Part shown: positions 18,396-28,847 of the stretch, one piece after another
Layout of the letters: each line of letters opens with the position of its first letter
How positions within the stretch are numbered: the first letter of the stretch is position 1
NCBI RefSeq assembly: GCF_018122655.1
Contig: NZ_JAGRQC010000005.1
Coordinates: forward strand, 1-64,000
DNA: 64,000 bases
Origin: Stakelama marina
GTDB taxonomy: Bacteria; Pseudomonadota; Alphaproteobacteria; Sphingomonadales; Sphingomonadaceae
Direction of reading: 5' to 3'
Notes under the pieces: generated by a model
The model's input: only the letters and a program-made list of their open reading frames with translations
What the model was told of the DNA's origin: nothing
Database searches by the model: none
Made by a program: the position numbers and the translations under genes

Positions 18396-19604
18396 ATGAG
18401 CGTTCCGCGCATCCTGATCGTCGCGGGGTCCGATTCGGGCGGTGGGGCCGGCATCCAGGCCGACATCAAGACGGTGACGATGCTCGGCGGGCACGCGATG
18501 ACGGCGGTCACCGCGATCACCGCGCAGAACACGCGGGGCGTGCAGGCGGTACACGCTATCCCGACCGACATGGTGATGGCGCAGATCGATTCGGTGATCG
18601 ACGATATCGGCGTCGATGCGATCAAGATCGGCATGATTGGTTCGGCGCGGACGGCACATGCGCTTGCCGACAAGCTGGCGGCGCTGCCCGACATGCCGAT
18701 TGTGTTCGATCCGGTAATGGTGGCGACGAGCGGGGCGGCGCTGGCGGACACGCCGACAATCGCGGCGTTCGAACGGCTGATGGCGCTGGCGACGCTGACG
18801 ACGCCCAATCTGCCCGAACTCGAAGCGCTGACCGACCGGGGCGTCGCGACGCGCGCGGCGCAGGTCAAGGCAGGCGCGGCGCTTGCCGAGCGTTGCGGTC
18901 GCGCGGTGCTCGTCAAGGGCGGGCACGGCGATGGCCACACGATCACCGACCGGCTGTTCAACGCGCATCCCGATCTGCCGCCGCTCGTCGAATGGAGCGA
19001 TCCGCGAATCGACACCGACCAGACGCACGGCACCGGCTGCACGCTGTCGAGCGCGGTGGCGACCGAGCTTGCCAAGGACTGGTCGCTCGCCGATGCCATC
19101 GATCGCGGGCGGAGCTTCGTCCGGCTGGCGCTGCGCGAGGCGCCGGGGCTGGGTGCCGCATCGGGGCCGATGGGGCAGCAGTCGGTGCGCCTCGACCTCG
19201 GCCAGACGCGCTGGTCGCCGATGCTCAACCAGGTGACGGTGCCGGCCGACGATTTCGCGGCGAGCGAACATTTCTACCGGTTGCTCGGCCTGAAACAGAT
19301 CGTGCGCACCCCGCCGCGCTATGCCCGCTTCGAATCGGAAGGTGGCGCGACGCTGTCGATCGAAGCGCGCGGCGAGATGGCGGGCGAGCCGGTCGTCTAT
19401 CTGGAATGCGGCGATCTGGACGTGACAGTCGAGACGCTCAAATTGCTCGGCCTGAAATTCGATAGCGATCCGACCGACCAGAAATGGGGCTGGCGCGAGG
19501 CAAGGCTGTGCGATCCGGCGGGGAACATGGTCTGCCTGTATCAGGCGGGCGAAATGCGCCGCTATCCGCCCTGGCGGCTCGCCGAGGGCGATCCCGATGC
19601 GTAG
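18396..19604 (+). CDS. thiD: HMP/HMP-P kinase (ThiD) fused to a glyoxalase-fold (VOC) domain
   Basis: The protein has 402 residues, against about 265 for ordinary ThiD. Residues 1-265 are the ribokinase-fold hydroxymethylpyrimidine kinase of thiamine synthesis: AGSDSGGGAGIQAD, DPVMVATSG, VKGGHGDG and the anion-hole motif THGTGCTLSSA. After a short linker, residues 283-395 form a VOC/glyoxalase module (LNQVTVPADDFAASEHFYRLLGL to DPAGNMVCLYQAG). The frame is continuous across the junction, with no stop or restart site. The added domain may bind a metal or a small ligand; its purpose is unknown. No TPP riboswitch consensus was seen in the 190 bp upstream. Confidence 0.88.
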   Translation: MSVPRILIVAGSDSGGGAGIQADIKTVTMLGGHAMTAVTAITAQNTRGVQAVHAIPTDMVMAQIDSVIDDIGVDAIKIGMIGSARTAHALADKLAALPDMPIVFDPVMVATSGAALADTPTIAAFERLMALATLTTPNLPELEALTDRGVATRAAQVKAGAALAERCGRAVLVKGGHGDGHTITDRLFNAHPDLPPLVEWSDPRIDTDQTHGTGCTLSSAVATELAKDWSLADAIDRGRSFVRLALREAPGLGAASGPMGQQSVRLDLGQTRWSPMLNQVTVPADDFAASEHFYRLLGLKQIVRTPPRYARFESEGGATLSIEARGEMAGEPVVYLECGDLDVTVETLKLLGLKFDSDPTDQKWGWREARLCDPAGNMVCLYQAGEMRRYPPWRLAEGDPDA

Positions 19605-19648
19605 CCGGACTTTTACCGCATGCCGCGACACGATAGTGGTGCGCGACC

Positions 19649-20290
19649 ATGCCTAGCCGTAAACATGAAAAGCTCTATCCCGCACCCGTTTGCGGCGTGG
19701 ACGAAGCGGGGCGCGGGCCGCTTGCCGGGCCGGTCGTCGCCGCAGCCGTCATCTTGCCGACACGCAACTGCCCACGCGGGCTCGACGATTCGAAGAAGCT
19801 GACCGCGACCACCCGCGCCACGCTATACGAGCGCATCCGCGAGCGCGCGGTCGTCGGCGTCGGCATCGTCGAACCCGACGAGATCGACCGGCTCAACATC
19901 TATTGGGCGACGATGAAGGCGATGACGCTCGCGGTCGAGGCGCTGGGGTGCCCGCCGGGGCATGTGCTGGTCGACGGCAACCGCCTTCCGCGCTGGAGCT
20001 ACCCGGCGACGGCGATCGTCGGTGGCGACGCGCAGGCGATGTGCATCGCCGCCGCCTCGATCATCGCCAAGCACACGCGCGACACGATCATGATTCGCCA
20101 CGCCGAAGCGCATCCGCATTATGGCTGGCATTCGAACAAGGGCTATGGCTGCCCGCACCATCTGAAGGCGCTGCGCGAACACGGCCCGAGCCCCCTGCAC
20201 CGCCGCAGCTTCGCGCCGGTCGCGCAGGCGGAACTGCCGCTTGAGCAAGGTATCCAACCTCCGCCTTTGGTGGTTCGGTCCCGGCAGTAA
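19649..20290 (+). CDS. rnhB: Ribonuclease HII
   Basis: The 213-residue enzyme removes ribonucleotides from DNA and RNA primers. The metal-binding DEAGRG motif is present in CGVDEAGRGPLAGPV. The other catalytic acids lie in VDGNRLP and ASIIAKHTRD. The C-terminal tail (about residues 195-213, QPPPLVV) is longer than in many homologues and looks disordered. It starts 44 bp after thiD and is followed by the ccrM control region. Confidence 0.95.
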   Translation: MPSRKHEKLYPAPVCGVDEAGRGPLAGPVVAAAVILPTRNCPRGLDDSKKLTATTRATLYERIRERAVVGVGIVEPDEIDRLNIYWATMKAMTLAVEALGCPPGHVLVDGNRLPRWSYPATAIVGGDAQAMCIAAASIIAKHTRDTIMIRHAEAHPHYGWHSNKGYGCPHHLKALREHGPSPLHRRSFAPVAQAELPLEQGIQPPPLVVRSRQ

Positions 20291-20376
20291 CTGCATGGCT
20301 GCGGCATTATGTCGACGCACGTGAAAGTGAGTCTTTCGCGCCACACCCCATCCCTTGTGCCTGTGGATAACTTTCG

Positions 20377-21646
<1,270 letters not shown>

Positions 21647-21710
21647 CGGCATCCTCCCTCCGGCCGAGGCTGGAGTCGCTGGCCGCAGGCGCTATGGATG
21701 CTGGCAGACG

Positions 21711-21730
21711 ATCCCGGCTGTCGCCGGGAT
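21711..21730. repeat. Intergenic hairpin, 8-bp stem
   Basis: Perfect 8-bp arms at 21711-21718 and 21723-21730 lie between ccrM and folP. They resemble the dispersed intergenic palindromes of sphingomonads, and no T-run follows. The AGGAGG-like stretch after it serves as the folP ribosome site. Confidence 0.5.
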
Positions 21731-21743
21731 GACGGAGGAAAAT

Positions 21744-22871
21744 GTGTCCGACTTCGCCAGCATCCCCGCGCATGCCGATCTCTATCTGCGGCCCGTGCAG
21801 TTCGTCGATTCGCCGATCGGCCTCGACGGCCAGGTCGCCCGGCTGGCGGGTGGGCTGGTGTGGTTCGCCGCCTATGAGCTGATCGCGGTCACAGGCGGGC
21901 GACGTGTCGTCCAGCAGCCGGTTCCCGTTGCCGGGTTCGAAGCGTTGCTCGATTCGGTCTCGGCGGCGCAGCGCGAGCGGCTGTCGCTGCTCGCCGAGCT
22001 TATTTCGGCGGCGCGCGCGCCGATCATCGCGGGCGAGCGCGTGTTGCGGCTCGATCAGCCGCTGGTGATGGGCATCCTCAACATGACGCCCGACAGTTTT
22101 TCCGATGGCGGCGCGAATATGGGCGATCCCGATGCGGCGGCGCAGGCGGGTTTCGACATGGGAACCGCGGGTGCGGCGATGGTCGATGTCGGCGGGGAAT
22201 CGACGCGGCCGGGCGCGAAGACGGTCTGGGAGGGCGACGAGGTCGAGCGCACCCGGCCGGTGATCGAACGGCTCGCGCGGTCAGGCACGCCGGTGTCGAT
22301 CGACACGCGCAAGGCCGCGGTGATGGAAGCGGCGCTGTCGGCGGGCGCGCATATCGTCAACGATGTTGCCGCGCTGCTGTGGGACGACCGTGCGCTCGAG
22401 GTGGTGGCGAAGGCCGGGTGTCCGGTCGTCCTGATGCACTCGCCCGAACCGACCAAGGGGCCGCATGGTGGATCGGGCTATGGCGACGTTCTGACGGAGA
22501 CGTTCGACTGGCTGGAGGCGCGGATCGAGGCGGTGGTCGCCGGCGGCGTCGAGCGGGCGAAGATCATCGTCGATCCGGGCATCGGCTTCGGCAAGGCGAT
22601 GCAGGACAATCTGGCGTTGCTGAACGGCCTGTCGCTGTTCCACGGGCTCGGCTGTCCGGTACTGCTGGGCGCAAGCCGCAAGCGGATGATCGGCGCGCTG
22701 TCGAACGAGGCGCCGGTGGGCGAACGGCTGGGCGGCTCGATCGCGCTGGCGCTGAAAGGGGCGGAGCAGGGCGTGCAGTTGCTGCGCGTCCATGACGTGC
22801 CCGAAACGGTGCAGGCGCTGCGCGTATGGCGCGGGATGAAGGACGCGGCGCTCGTCGGTCGGCCCGGGTGA
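21744..22871 (+). CDS. folP: Dihydropteroate synthase with N-terminal extension
   Basis: The 375-residue enzyme joins p-aminobenzoate to dihydropterin pyrophosphate in folate synthesis and is the sulfonamide target. The catalytic TIM barrel starts near residue 100: GILNMTPDSFSDGG, GGESTRPGA, SIDTRKAAV, DPGIGFGK and GASRKRMIG are all visible. About 100 residues precede the barrel, more than in E. coli FolP, and have no recognised domain. I prefer the GTG at 21744, with GGAGGA upstream; an ATG at 21729 in the same frame is the alternative. Confidence 0.92.
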   Translation: MSDFASIPAHADLYLRPVQFVDSPIGLDGQVARLAGGLVWFAAYELIAVTGGRRVVQQPVPVAGFEALLDSVSAAQRERLSLLAELISAARAPIIAGERVLRLDQPLVMGILNMTPDSFSDGGANMGDPDAAAQAGFDMGTAGAAMVDVGGESTRPGAKTVWEGDEVERTRPVIERLARSGTPVSIDTRKAAVMEAALSAGAHIVNDVAALLWDDRALEVVAKAGCPVVLMHSPEPTKGPHGGSGYGDVLTETFDWLEARIEAVVAGGVERAKIIVDPGIGFGKAMQDNLALLNGLSLFHGLGCPVLLGASRKRMIGALSNEAPVGERLGGSIALALKGAEQGVQLLRVHDVPETVQALRVWRGMKDAALVGRPG

Positions 22872-22975
22872 CGCTTCAGGGGTAATCTGGTTTCCCCGGC
22901 GCGCAGTTCGAGCACGTCTTCCGGTGCTTCGGTGCGGTTGGCGTGTGGCGGCGTGATGGGGATGTGGCTGTTCGG

Positions 22976-24001
22976 CTAAGCGCCTTGGTTGGTGGCAAAG
23001 CTGAGGTCGTGCAGCACGCCCTGATAGCCGGTTTGCGGTTTTTCATCGCGCCAGCTGCGTACAACGATGACAGTGCGCCCGCCGGCCGGAAGGAAGATGT
23101 AATCGGCGCCCTGTCCTTCGGCGCCCTCGCGTATGCGAAATCCGGTGCGGTCGGCGAGTGTCGCATCTTTCGCGCGCTTCGGACCGAAGCTGTCGCGCAG
23201 CGTGTCGATCGGCTGTTCGGCAAGCGCGAAGGCGAGCCCTGCTTCCTTTTCGGCGGTGCAGGTGGAGGCCTTTCCCGACAGGCCATAGCGGCAGCCATCA
23301 TGGCCGAGCTTCGCCGCGCGCGCGACCGGCAGCAGCTTGGTCGCGGCAAGTTCGGTCTTGTGGTCGGGCGGGAGCGACACGGTGGTTTGTACCGCGCGCA
23401 GCCGATCGGGCCGGTAGCGATAGGTGAGCGGGCCGGTGCTGCCGAGCAGCATCAGGCTGTCGAGCGTCTTTTCGGCGACCTGCGCCATGTCGTTGGCGGG
23501 GGGATAGCTGAAATGCGCGGTGACGAGCCGCATGGCGTCCGGCCGGGCGAGGCGCAAGGCGACGCGATTGCCGACGCCGTCGCGCGCGGTGGCGCGCCAG
23601 GTGGTTGCGGTACGATTGACGACGCTGACATCGCTCAGCCCCTTGCTGGCCTGCGCGATCTGGCTGGCAAAGCTCTGACCCAGCGCGTTGTGCGTGCCGA
23701 AAATGCGCAGCGATGCCGTACCGCTGCGAAAGACGCGGCCGTCATTGTTCTGCGGCGCCGCTTCGGCGGTGAAGCCGGGCGGCGTGGCGATGGCATAGTC
23801 GAAGCGGCGATTGGTGTAGCGCGCCCATTCGCCCGTCGGGGTGGGCGTCGGTGCGGGCGCTGCACGAGGCTTGTCGAGGTTCGCGGTCGGCGTATTTCCA
23901 GCAGGCGCTCGATCGGGCGAGCGTTGCGGCGCTGGTTGGTCGCTACCCTGCGAACACGCGGCCAGAGCGACAAGCGCGGCGGTCGGAAACAGGTATCGCA
24001 T
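22976..24001 (-). CDS. Hypothetical lipoprotein, 341 aa
   Basis: The N-terminus MRYLFPTAALVALAAC is a lipoprotein signal with lipobox LAAC, so the mature protein is probably lipid-anchored in the periplasm. A Pro/Ala/Thr-rich linker (about residues 20-57) precedes a folded region starting GEWARYTNRRFDYAIATPPG. Two pairs of later cysteines (DGCRYGLSGKASTC) may form a disulfide. No enzymatic motif is recognised. It is convergent with folP and lies downstream of the sigma-54 activator on the same strand. Confidence 0.7.
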   Translation of the reverse strand: MRYLFPTAALVALAACSQGSDQPAPQRSPDRAPAGNTPTANLDKPRAAPAPTPTPTGEWARYTNRRFDYAIATPPGFTAEAAPQNNDGRVFRSGTASLRIFGTHNALGQSFASQIAQASKGLSDVSVVNRTATTWRATARDGVGNRVALRLARPDAMRLVTAHFSYPPANDMAQVAEKTLDSLMLLGSTGPLTYRYRPDRLRAVQTTVSLPPDHKTELAATKLLPVARAAKLGHDGCRYGLSGKASTCTAEKEAGLAFALAEQPIDTLRDSFGPKRAKDATLADRTGFRIREGAEGQGADYIFLPAGGRTVIVVRSWRDEKPQTGYQGVLHDLSFATNQGA

Positions 24002-24051
24002 GCCCCATCAAGGCACGCGATCGGCGCGTGGTTCCGAATCGCCTGCTCTTG

Positions 24052-25479
24052 TCAGGCGGCGTGCTGGTCGATGCCGAGTTCGCCGAGCTTGCGATACAGC
24101 GTCGAACGGCCGATGCCGAGGCGGCGCGCAACCTCTGTCATGCGGCCGCGATAATGGCCGATGGCGAGGCGGATGACATCGGCCTCGATATCGCCGAGCG
24201 CGCGCAGGTTGCCGTCGGGATGAAACAGCGTGACGCCGGCATGGCCGGTCTGGCGTTCCTTGCCCGATCCACCCGCCGGGATGCCGATCGCCAGTTCCGC
24301 GATCTGCGGAAAATCGGCGCGGGTGAGCGCTTCGCCCTCGCAGAGCACCGCTGCACGGAACAGCGCGTTGTGAAGCTGGCGAACATTGCCCGGCCAGTCA
24401 TAGCTGGCGAGCAGGGCAAGCGCGTCGTCGGTAATGCCGAGCGGGCGCAGGCCCGGTTGCTCGGCGATGCGGCGCAGCAGGTGGCGCGCGAGCGGGGCGA
24501 CATCGCCGCTGCGTTCGCGAAGCGGCGGGATCGTCACCTGGACGACGTTGAGGCGGTAATAGAGATCCTCGCGGAATCGCCCGGCCTCGATTTCCTCGCT
24601 GAGCGTCTTGTTGGTCGCAGCGATCACGCGGACATCGACATGCAGCGTGTGCCGCGCGCCGATCGGCTGGATCTCGCCCGATTGCAACACGCGCAGCAGC
24701 TTTACCTGCGCATCGACCGGCATCTCGCCGACTTCGTCGAGGAACAGCGTGCCGCCATCGGCTTCCTGAAAGCGACCGATCTTGCGTTCGAACGCGCCGG
24801 TGAAGGCGCCCTTTTCGTGACCGAACAATTCCGATTCGACGAGATTTTCGGGAATGGCGCCGCAATTGACGCGCACCATCGGCTTTGCATGGCGAGGCGA
24901 TGCGGCATGGATGGCATCGGCGATGACTTCCTTGCCCGCACCGCTTTCTCCTTCGACAAGGACAGGAACGCGCGCGCGCGCCGCCTTTGCCGCGATGGCG
25001 AGCGCGGCGCGGAATTTGGGCGCGGAGCCGACCACCTCGTCGAAGGCGAGCGGCTGCGACATTTTTTCGGTGAGCGGGCGCAATTCTCCCTTCGCCTCTT
25101 CGCCGATCGCCGAATCGAGCGCGGCGAGCAGGCGTTCGGCGGCGATCGGCTTGACCAGGAAATCGGTCGCGCCCGCGCGCATCGCGCCGACCGCGTTCGA
25201 CACAGACCCGTTGGCGGTGAGCATCAGGATCGGCAGCAGCGGACGGTTGGCGCGGAGTTCGGCGATGAGCGCCGCTGAATCGCAATCGGGCGCCCAATGG
25301 TCGAGCAGGATCGCGTCGAGCGCCATCCCGTCGGGCGTGCCGAGTGTCGCCAGCGCCATTTCGGCGTCGTCGGCAAAGACCGTGCGCCAGCCACGCCGCG
25401 CGGCAATCGCGGCGACAAGCCGGCGCTGTGCCGGTTCGTCGTCGATCAGCATCAACAACCGCTGTCCTTCTCGCGTCAT
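24052..25479 (-). CDS. Sigma-54-dependent response regulator (NtrC family)
   Basis: The 475-residue activator has three domains. A receiver spans about residues 8-125, with acidic pair LIDDE and phospho-acceptor Asp in AILLDHWAP. The AAA+ domain (about 145-375) has Walker A GESGAGKEV, the sigma-54 contact loop GAFTGA, Walker B GGTLFLDEV and arginine finger region LYYRLNVVQV. A Fis-type HTH follows at the C-terminus (TEVARRLGIGRSTLYRKLGE). It therefore activates RpoN promoters in response to phosphorylation. No partner histidine kinase is adjacent, so the signal is unknown. Confidence 0.9.
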   Translation of the reverse strand: MTREGQRLLMLIDDEPAQRRLVAAIAARRGWRTVFADDAEMALATLGTPDGMALDAILLDHWAPDCDSAALIAELRANRPLLPILMLTANGSVSNAVGAMRAGATDFLVKPIAAERLLAALDSAIGEEAKGELRPLTEKMSQPLAFDEVVGSAPKFRAALAIAAKAARARVPVLVEGESGAGKEVIADAIHAASPRHAKPMVRVNCGAIPENLVESELFGHEKGAFTGAFERKIGRFQEADGGTLFLDEVGEMPVDAQVKLLRVLQSGEIQPIGARHTLHVDVRVIAATNKTLSEEIEAGRFREDLYYRLNVVQVTIPPLRERSGDVAPLARHLLRRIAEQPGLRPLGITDDALALLASYDWPGNVRQLHNALFRAAVLCEGEALTRADFPQIAELAIGIPAGGSGKERQTGHAGVTLFHPDGNLRALGDIEADVIRLAIGHYRGRMTEVARRLGIGRSTLYRKLGELGIDQHAA

Positions 25480-25632
25480 CTGCCGGAATGTCCCTGTTGT
25501 CCCGTATCTGGTCAGTGGTGATAGGCAGAATGGGTAAAGGTCAGCTTAAATCACAAAGGTCGCGGAAGGGCTTGAGGGGGCGGGACCACACGGTTATTGA
25601 TTCGTAACGAAACTATTGCCGAGGGGATTGCC

Positions 25633-25758
25633 ATGGCCGGCGAAGGCGACATGCAGGCGCATGAACAGACATATAATTCGGTCATAAACCTGCTCAAATA
25701 CGGCGCGGTCATCTGTTTCCTGATCGCGTTTTTCGTTATCTGGCTGATCGCCGGCTGA
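25633..25758 (+). CDS. aa3-type cytochrome c oxidase subunit IV-like small membrane protein
   Basis: This is a 41-residue protein whose short N-terminal soluble part (GDMQAHEQTYNSVINLLKYG) leads into one transmembrane helix (AVICFLIAFFVIWLIAG). This layout and sequence match the bacterial aa3 oxidase subunit IV family, a single helix that packs against the oxidase core. It is too short for usual gene-length cut-offs. It ends 1 bp before the GTG start of the transhydrogenase operon, so the four genes are probably co-transcribed. The oxidase core genes are not in the window. Confidence 0.7.
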   Translation: MAGEGDMQAHEQTYNSVINLLKYGAVICFLIAFFVIWLIAG

Positions 25759-25759
25759 C

Positions 25760-26884
25760 GTGAAGATCGCGGTCCTCAAGGAACTGGCCGAAGGCGAACG
25801 CAGGGTCGCCGCAACACCCGAAACGGTAAAGAAATTCACCGCGCTGGGCGCCGATATGGCGGTCGAGACGGGGGCGGGCGAAACCGCTTCCTACAGTGAC
25901 GACGCATATCGCGAAGCGGGCGCCACCGTCGGCGCGCGCGGCGACGTGCTGAAGGGCGCGGATGCGGTGCTGGGTGTGCAAGGCCCCGATCCCGACAGCC
26001 TTTCGGGGCTGGAAAACGGGGCGTGGCTGATTGCGGGACTCAATCCCTTTGGCGAACGGGCGCGGATCGATCGCTATGCCGAGCTGGGTGCGGAGGCGCT
26101 GGCGATGGAGTTCATGCCGCGCATCACGCGTGCGCAGTCGATGGACATCCTGTCGTCGCAGTCGAACCTTTCGGGGTACAAGGCGGTCCTCGACGCGGCC
26201 GCCGAATATGGCCGCGCCTTTCCGATGATGATGACCGCGGCGGGCACCGTGTCGGCGGCGAAATGCTTCGTGATGGGCGTCGGCGTGGCGGGGCTTCAGG
26301 CGATCGCCACCGCCCGCCGGCTCGGCGCGCAGGTGTCCGCCACCGATGTCCGCGCCGCGACCAAGGAGCAGATCAAGTCGCTCGGCGCCAAGCCGATCTT
26401 CGTCGAGGAAGGCGGGATCGAGGGGGAGGGCACCGGCGGCTACGCCACCGAGATGTCCGACGAGTATAAAAAGGCGCAGGCCGAACTGGTGTCGGGGCAT
26501 ATCGCCAAGCAGGACATCGTCATCACCACCGCGCTGATCCCGGGCAAGCCCGCGCCGCGCCTTATCTCCGACGCGCAGATCGCGACGATGCGGCCGGGCA
26601 GCGTGATCGTCGATTTGGCCGTCGAACAGGGCGGCAATGTCGAAGGGTCGGTGCCCGGTGAGATCGTCGAAAAGCACGGCGTGAAGATCGTCGGACACAG
26701 GAACGTGCCGAGCCGGCTCGCCGCTGATACGTCGGCGCTGTTCGCGCGCAACCTGTATAATTTCCTGTCGGCCTTCTGGGACGAAGACGCGAAGAAGCCG
26801 GTGTTTCCCGACGATGACGAGATCGTCCAGGGCGTTCGCGTGACGAAGGACGGCAAGGTCGTGAGCGAGAGGCTGCTGGGCTGA
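25760..26884 (+). CDS. pntAA: NAD(P) transhydrogenase subunit alpha part 1
   Basis: This 374-residue NAD(H)-binding domain I belongs to the proton-translocating transhydrogenase, which makes NADPH from NADH at the expense of the proton gradient. The N-terminus KIAVLKELAEGERRVAATPE matches the alanine-dehydrogenase/PntA family and fixes the GTG start at 25760. The nucleotide fold carries VMGVGVAGLQAIATARRLGA, and VVDLAVEQGGNVEGS lies late in the domain. As in many alphaproteobacteria the alpha subunit is split, and its membrane part is the next gene. Confidence 0.94.
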   Translation: MKIAVLKELAEGERRVAATPETVKKFTALGADMAVETGAGETASYSDDAYREAGATVGARGDVLKGADAVLGVQGPDPDSLSGLENGAWLIAGLNPFGERARIDRYAELGAEALAMEFMPRITRAQSMDILSSQSNLSGYKAVLDAAAEYGRAFPMMMTAAGTVSAAKCFVMGVGVAGLQAIATARRLGAQVSATDVRAATKEQIKSLGAKPIFVEEGGIEGEGTGGYATEMSDEYKKAQAELVSGHIAKQDIVITTALIPGKPAPRLISDAQIATMRPGSVIVDLAVEQGGNVEGSVPGEIVEKHGVKIVGHRNVPSRLAADTSALFARNLYNFLSAFWDEDAKKPVFPDDDEIVQGVRVTKDGKVVSERLLG

Positions 26885-26911
26885 GGCACCCGAAGGAGGG
26901 GCGACGGACGA

Positions 26912-27196
26912 ATGGATTTCATCAGCATATTGTCGATCTTCGTGCTGGCCTGTTTCGTGGGCTATTACGTTGTCTGGTCGGTGACGCCGGCGCTCCACAC
27001 GCCGTTGATGGCGGTGACCAATGCGATTTCGTCGGTCATCATCGTCGGTGCGCTGATCGCGAGCGCGGGCGCGGGCGAGGCGGTGGCGAAATGGCTGGGG
27101 CTGGCGGCGGTGGTGCTGGCGAGCGTCAACATCTTCGGCGGCTTCGCGGTGACCGAGCGGATGCTCGCCATGTACAAGAAGAAGGAACGGTCTTGA
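26912..27196 (+). CDS. pntAB: NAD(P) transhydrogenase subunit alpha part 2 (membrane domain)
   Basis: This 94-residue protein has three hydrophobic segments (residues 5-22, 30-55 and 58-80), forming part of the proton channel. Diagnostic stretches are VVWSVTPALHTPLMAVTNAI and LASVNIFGGFAVTERML. It lies 27 bp after pntAA with GGAGG upstream of its ATG. The long palindromic repeat that begins at its stop codon separates it from pntB. Confidence 0.94.
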   Translation: MDFISILSIFVLACFVGYYVVWSVTPALHTPLMAVTNAISSVIIVGALIASAGAGEAVAKWLGLAAVVLASVNIFGGFAVTERMLAMYKKKERS

Positions 27197-27343
27197 TCCT
27201 CCCCGGCACGGGGAGGGGGGCCATGCGAAGCATGGTGGAGGGGGCTCAGCCGGTGGCGCTGTGGACTGAGGGGGCGCGTGTGTGGCGTCGCCCCTCCACC
27301 ACGCGCCTGCGGCGCGCGGTCCCCCTCCCCGTGCCGGGGAGGA
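27197..27343. repeat. Long palindromic intergenic element (147 bp)
   Basis: Terminal arms 27197-27219 and 27321-27343 are perfectly complementary over 23 bp, and each arm is itself a small hairpin. Inside lie further GC-rich inverted segments. The element sits between pntAB and pntB without ending the operon. Its right arm supplies GGGGAGGA, the ribosome site of pntB. A 27-nt stretch of the right end recurs exactly at 46501-46527 inside the GTA protease gene. Confidence 0.8.
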
Positions 27344-27347
27344 ATTG

Positions 27348-28760
27348 ATGCACGAAGCAGCACCAGTCAATCCGTGGGTGGCGCTGGCGTATCTGGTCGC
27401 CGGCGTCTGCTTCATCCTTGCGCTGCGCGGGCTGTCGAGCCCCGAGAGCAGCCGCCGCGGCAACCGTTTCGGCATGGTCGGCATGACGATCGCGATCGTC
27501 ACGACGCTCGTCACGCATGACATTGCGAGCCTGCCCGAGATCGCCGTCGCGGTGCTCATCGGCGGCGGTGTTGGCTTCGTCATAGCGCGGCGAATTGCGA
27601 TGACCGCGATGCCGCAACTTGTGGCGGCCTTTCACTCGCTGGTGGGTATGGCGGCGGTGTTGGTGGGGTGCGCGGCCTATTTTAACCCGGCGGCTTTCGG
27701 GATCGCCGAAGCAGGCGTCATCTTCCCCGTCAGCCGGATCGAGATGGGGCTGGGTGTCGCGATCGGCGCGATCACCTTTTCGGGCTCGGTAATCGCTTTT
27801 GCCAAGCTGAACGGGAATATGTCGGGCAAGCCGATCCTGCTGCCCGGCCGGCATTTCCTCAATCTCGGTACATTGGCGGTTATCCTGGGGCTGATCGCCT
27901 ATTTCACGCAGGACCAGGCGCCCTGGATATTCTGGACGGTGACGGTGCTGAGCTTCGTCATCGGCTTCCTGCTCATCATCCCGATCGGCGGGGCCGACAT
28001 GCCGGTCGTCGTGTCGATGCTCAACAGCTATTCGGGCTGGGCGGCGGCGGCGATGGGGTTCACGCTGCACAATACCGCGATGATCATCACCGGCGCGCTG
28101 GTCGGCTCCTCTGGCGCGATCCTGAGCTACATCATGTGCCGCGCGATGAACCGCAGCTTCATCAGCGTGATCGCCGGCGGCTTCGGTTCCGACAGCGGCG
28201 GCGGGGCCGAGGGGGCGGAGAAGATCGACCGGCCGTGGAAGCGCGGCAGTTCCGAGGACGCGGCGTTCCTGATGAAACAGGCCGAACAGGTCATCATCGT
28301 CCCCGGATACGGCATGGCGGTGGCGCAGGCGCAGCACGCGCTGCGCGAGATGGCCGACAAGCTGAAGGAGGAAGGCGTCACGGTGAAATACGCCATCCAC
28401 CCGGTCGCGGGGCGGATGCCGGGGCATATGAACGTGCTGCTCGCCGAGGCGAATGTGCCTTATGACGAGGTGTTCGAGCTCGAGGACATCAATTCGGAGT
28501 TCTCGCAGACCGATGTCGCCTTCGTGATCGGTGCGAACGACGTGACCAACCCGGCGGCAAAGACCGACAAGTCGTCGCCGATCTACGGCATGCCGGTGCT
28601 CGATGTCGGCAATGCCAAGACGGTGCTGTTTTCGAAACGGTCGATGGGCGGCGTGGGCTATGCCGGTGTCGACAACGAGGTCTTCTACCAGGACAACACA
28701 ATGATGCTGCTCGCCGATGCCAAGAAGATGGTCGAGGAGATCGTGAAGGCATTGGATTGA
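27348..28760 (+). CDS. pntB: NAD(P) transhydrogenase subunit beta
   Basis: The 470-residue protein has an N-terminal membrane domain of about nine helices and a C-terminal NADP(H)-binding domain III. Conserved features are GGADMPVVVSMLNSYSGWAA in the membrane part, and in domain III the motif IVPGYGMAVAQAQHALREM and GANDVTNPAA near the end. The start at 27348 is set by the family N-terminus (HEAAPVNPWVALAYL) and by the ribosome site contributed by the repeat just upstream. The in-frame extension to 27282 is repeat sequence. Confidence 0.95.
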   Translation: MHEAAPVNPWVALAYLVAGVCFILALRGLSSPESSRRGNRFGMVGMTIAIVTTLVTHDIASLPEIAVAVLIGGGVGFVIARRIAMTAMPQLVAAFHSLVGMAAVLVGCAAYFNPAAFGIAEAGVIFPVSRIEMGLGVAIGAITFSGSVIAFAKLNGNMSGKPILLPGRHFLNLGTLAVILGLIAYFTQDQAPWIFWTVTVLSFVIGFLLIIPIGGADMPVVVSMLNSYSGWAAAAMGFTLHNTAMIITGALVGSSGAILSYIMCRAMNRSFISVIAGGFGSDSGGGAEGAEKIDRPWKRGSSEDAAFLMKQAEQVIIVPGYGMAVAQAQHALREMADKLKEEGVTVKYAIHPVAGRMPGHMNVLLAEANVPYDEVFELEDINSEFSQTDVAFVIGANDVTNPAAKTDKSSPIYGMPVLDVGNAKTVLFSKRSMGGVGYAGVDNEVFYQDNTMMLLADAKKMVEEIVKALD

Positions 28761-28847
28761 TCCGGGGGAGCGGTTCGTTCACGATCGCGTGAAATCGCTC
28801 GGCCAGCGGCCATGCGGGGGCGTGGCGGGCCGGGACAAGGGGGAAAT

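Noticed and set aside
25736-27583. Long minus-strand frame opposite pntAA
   Set aside because: His/Arg-rich shadow of the transhydrogenase genes.
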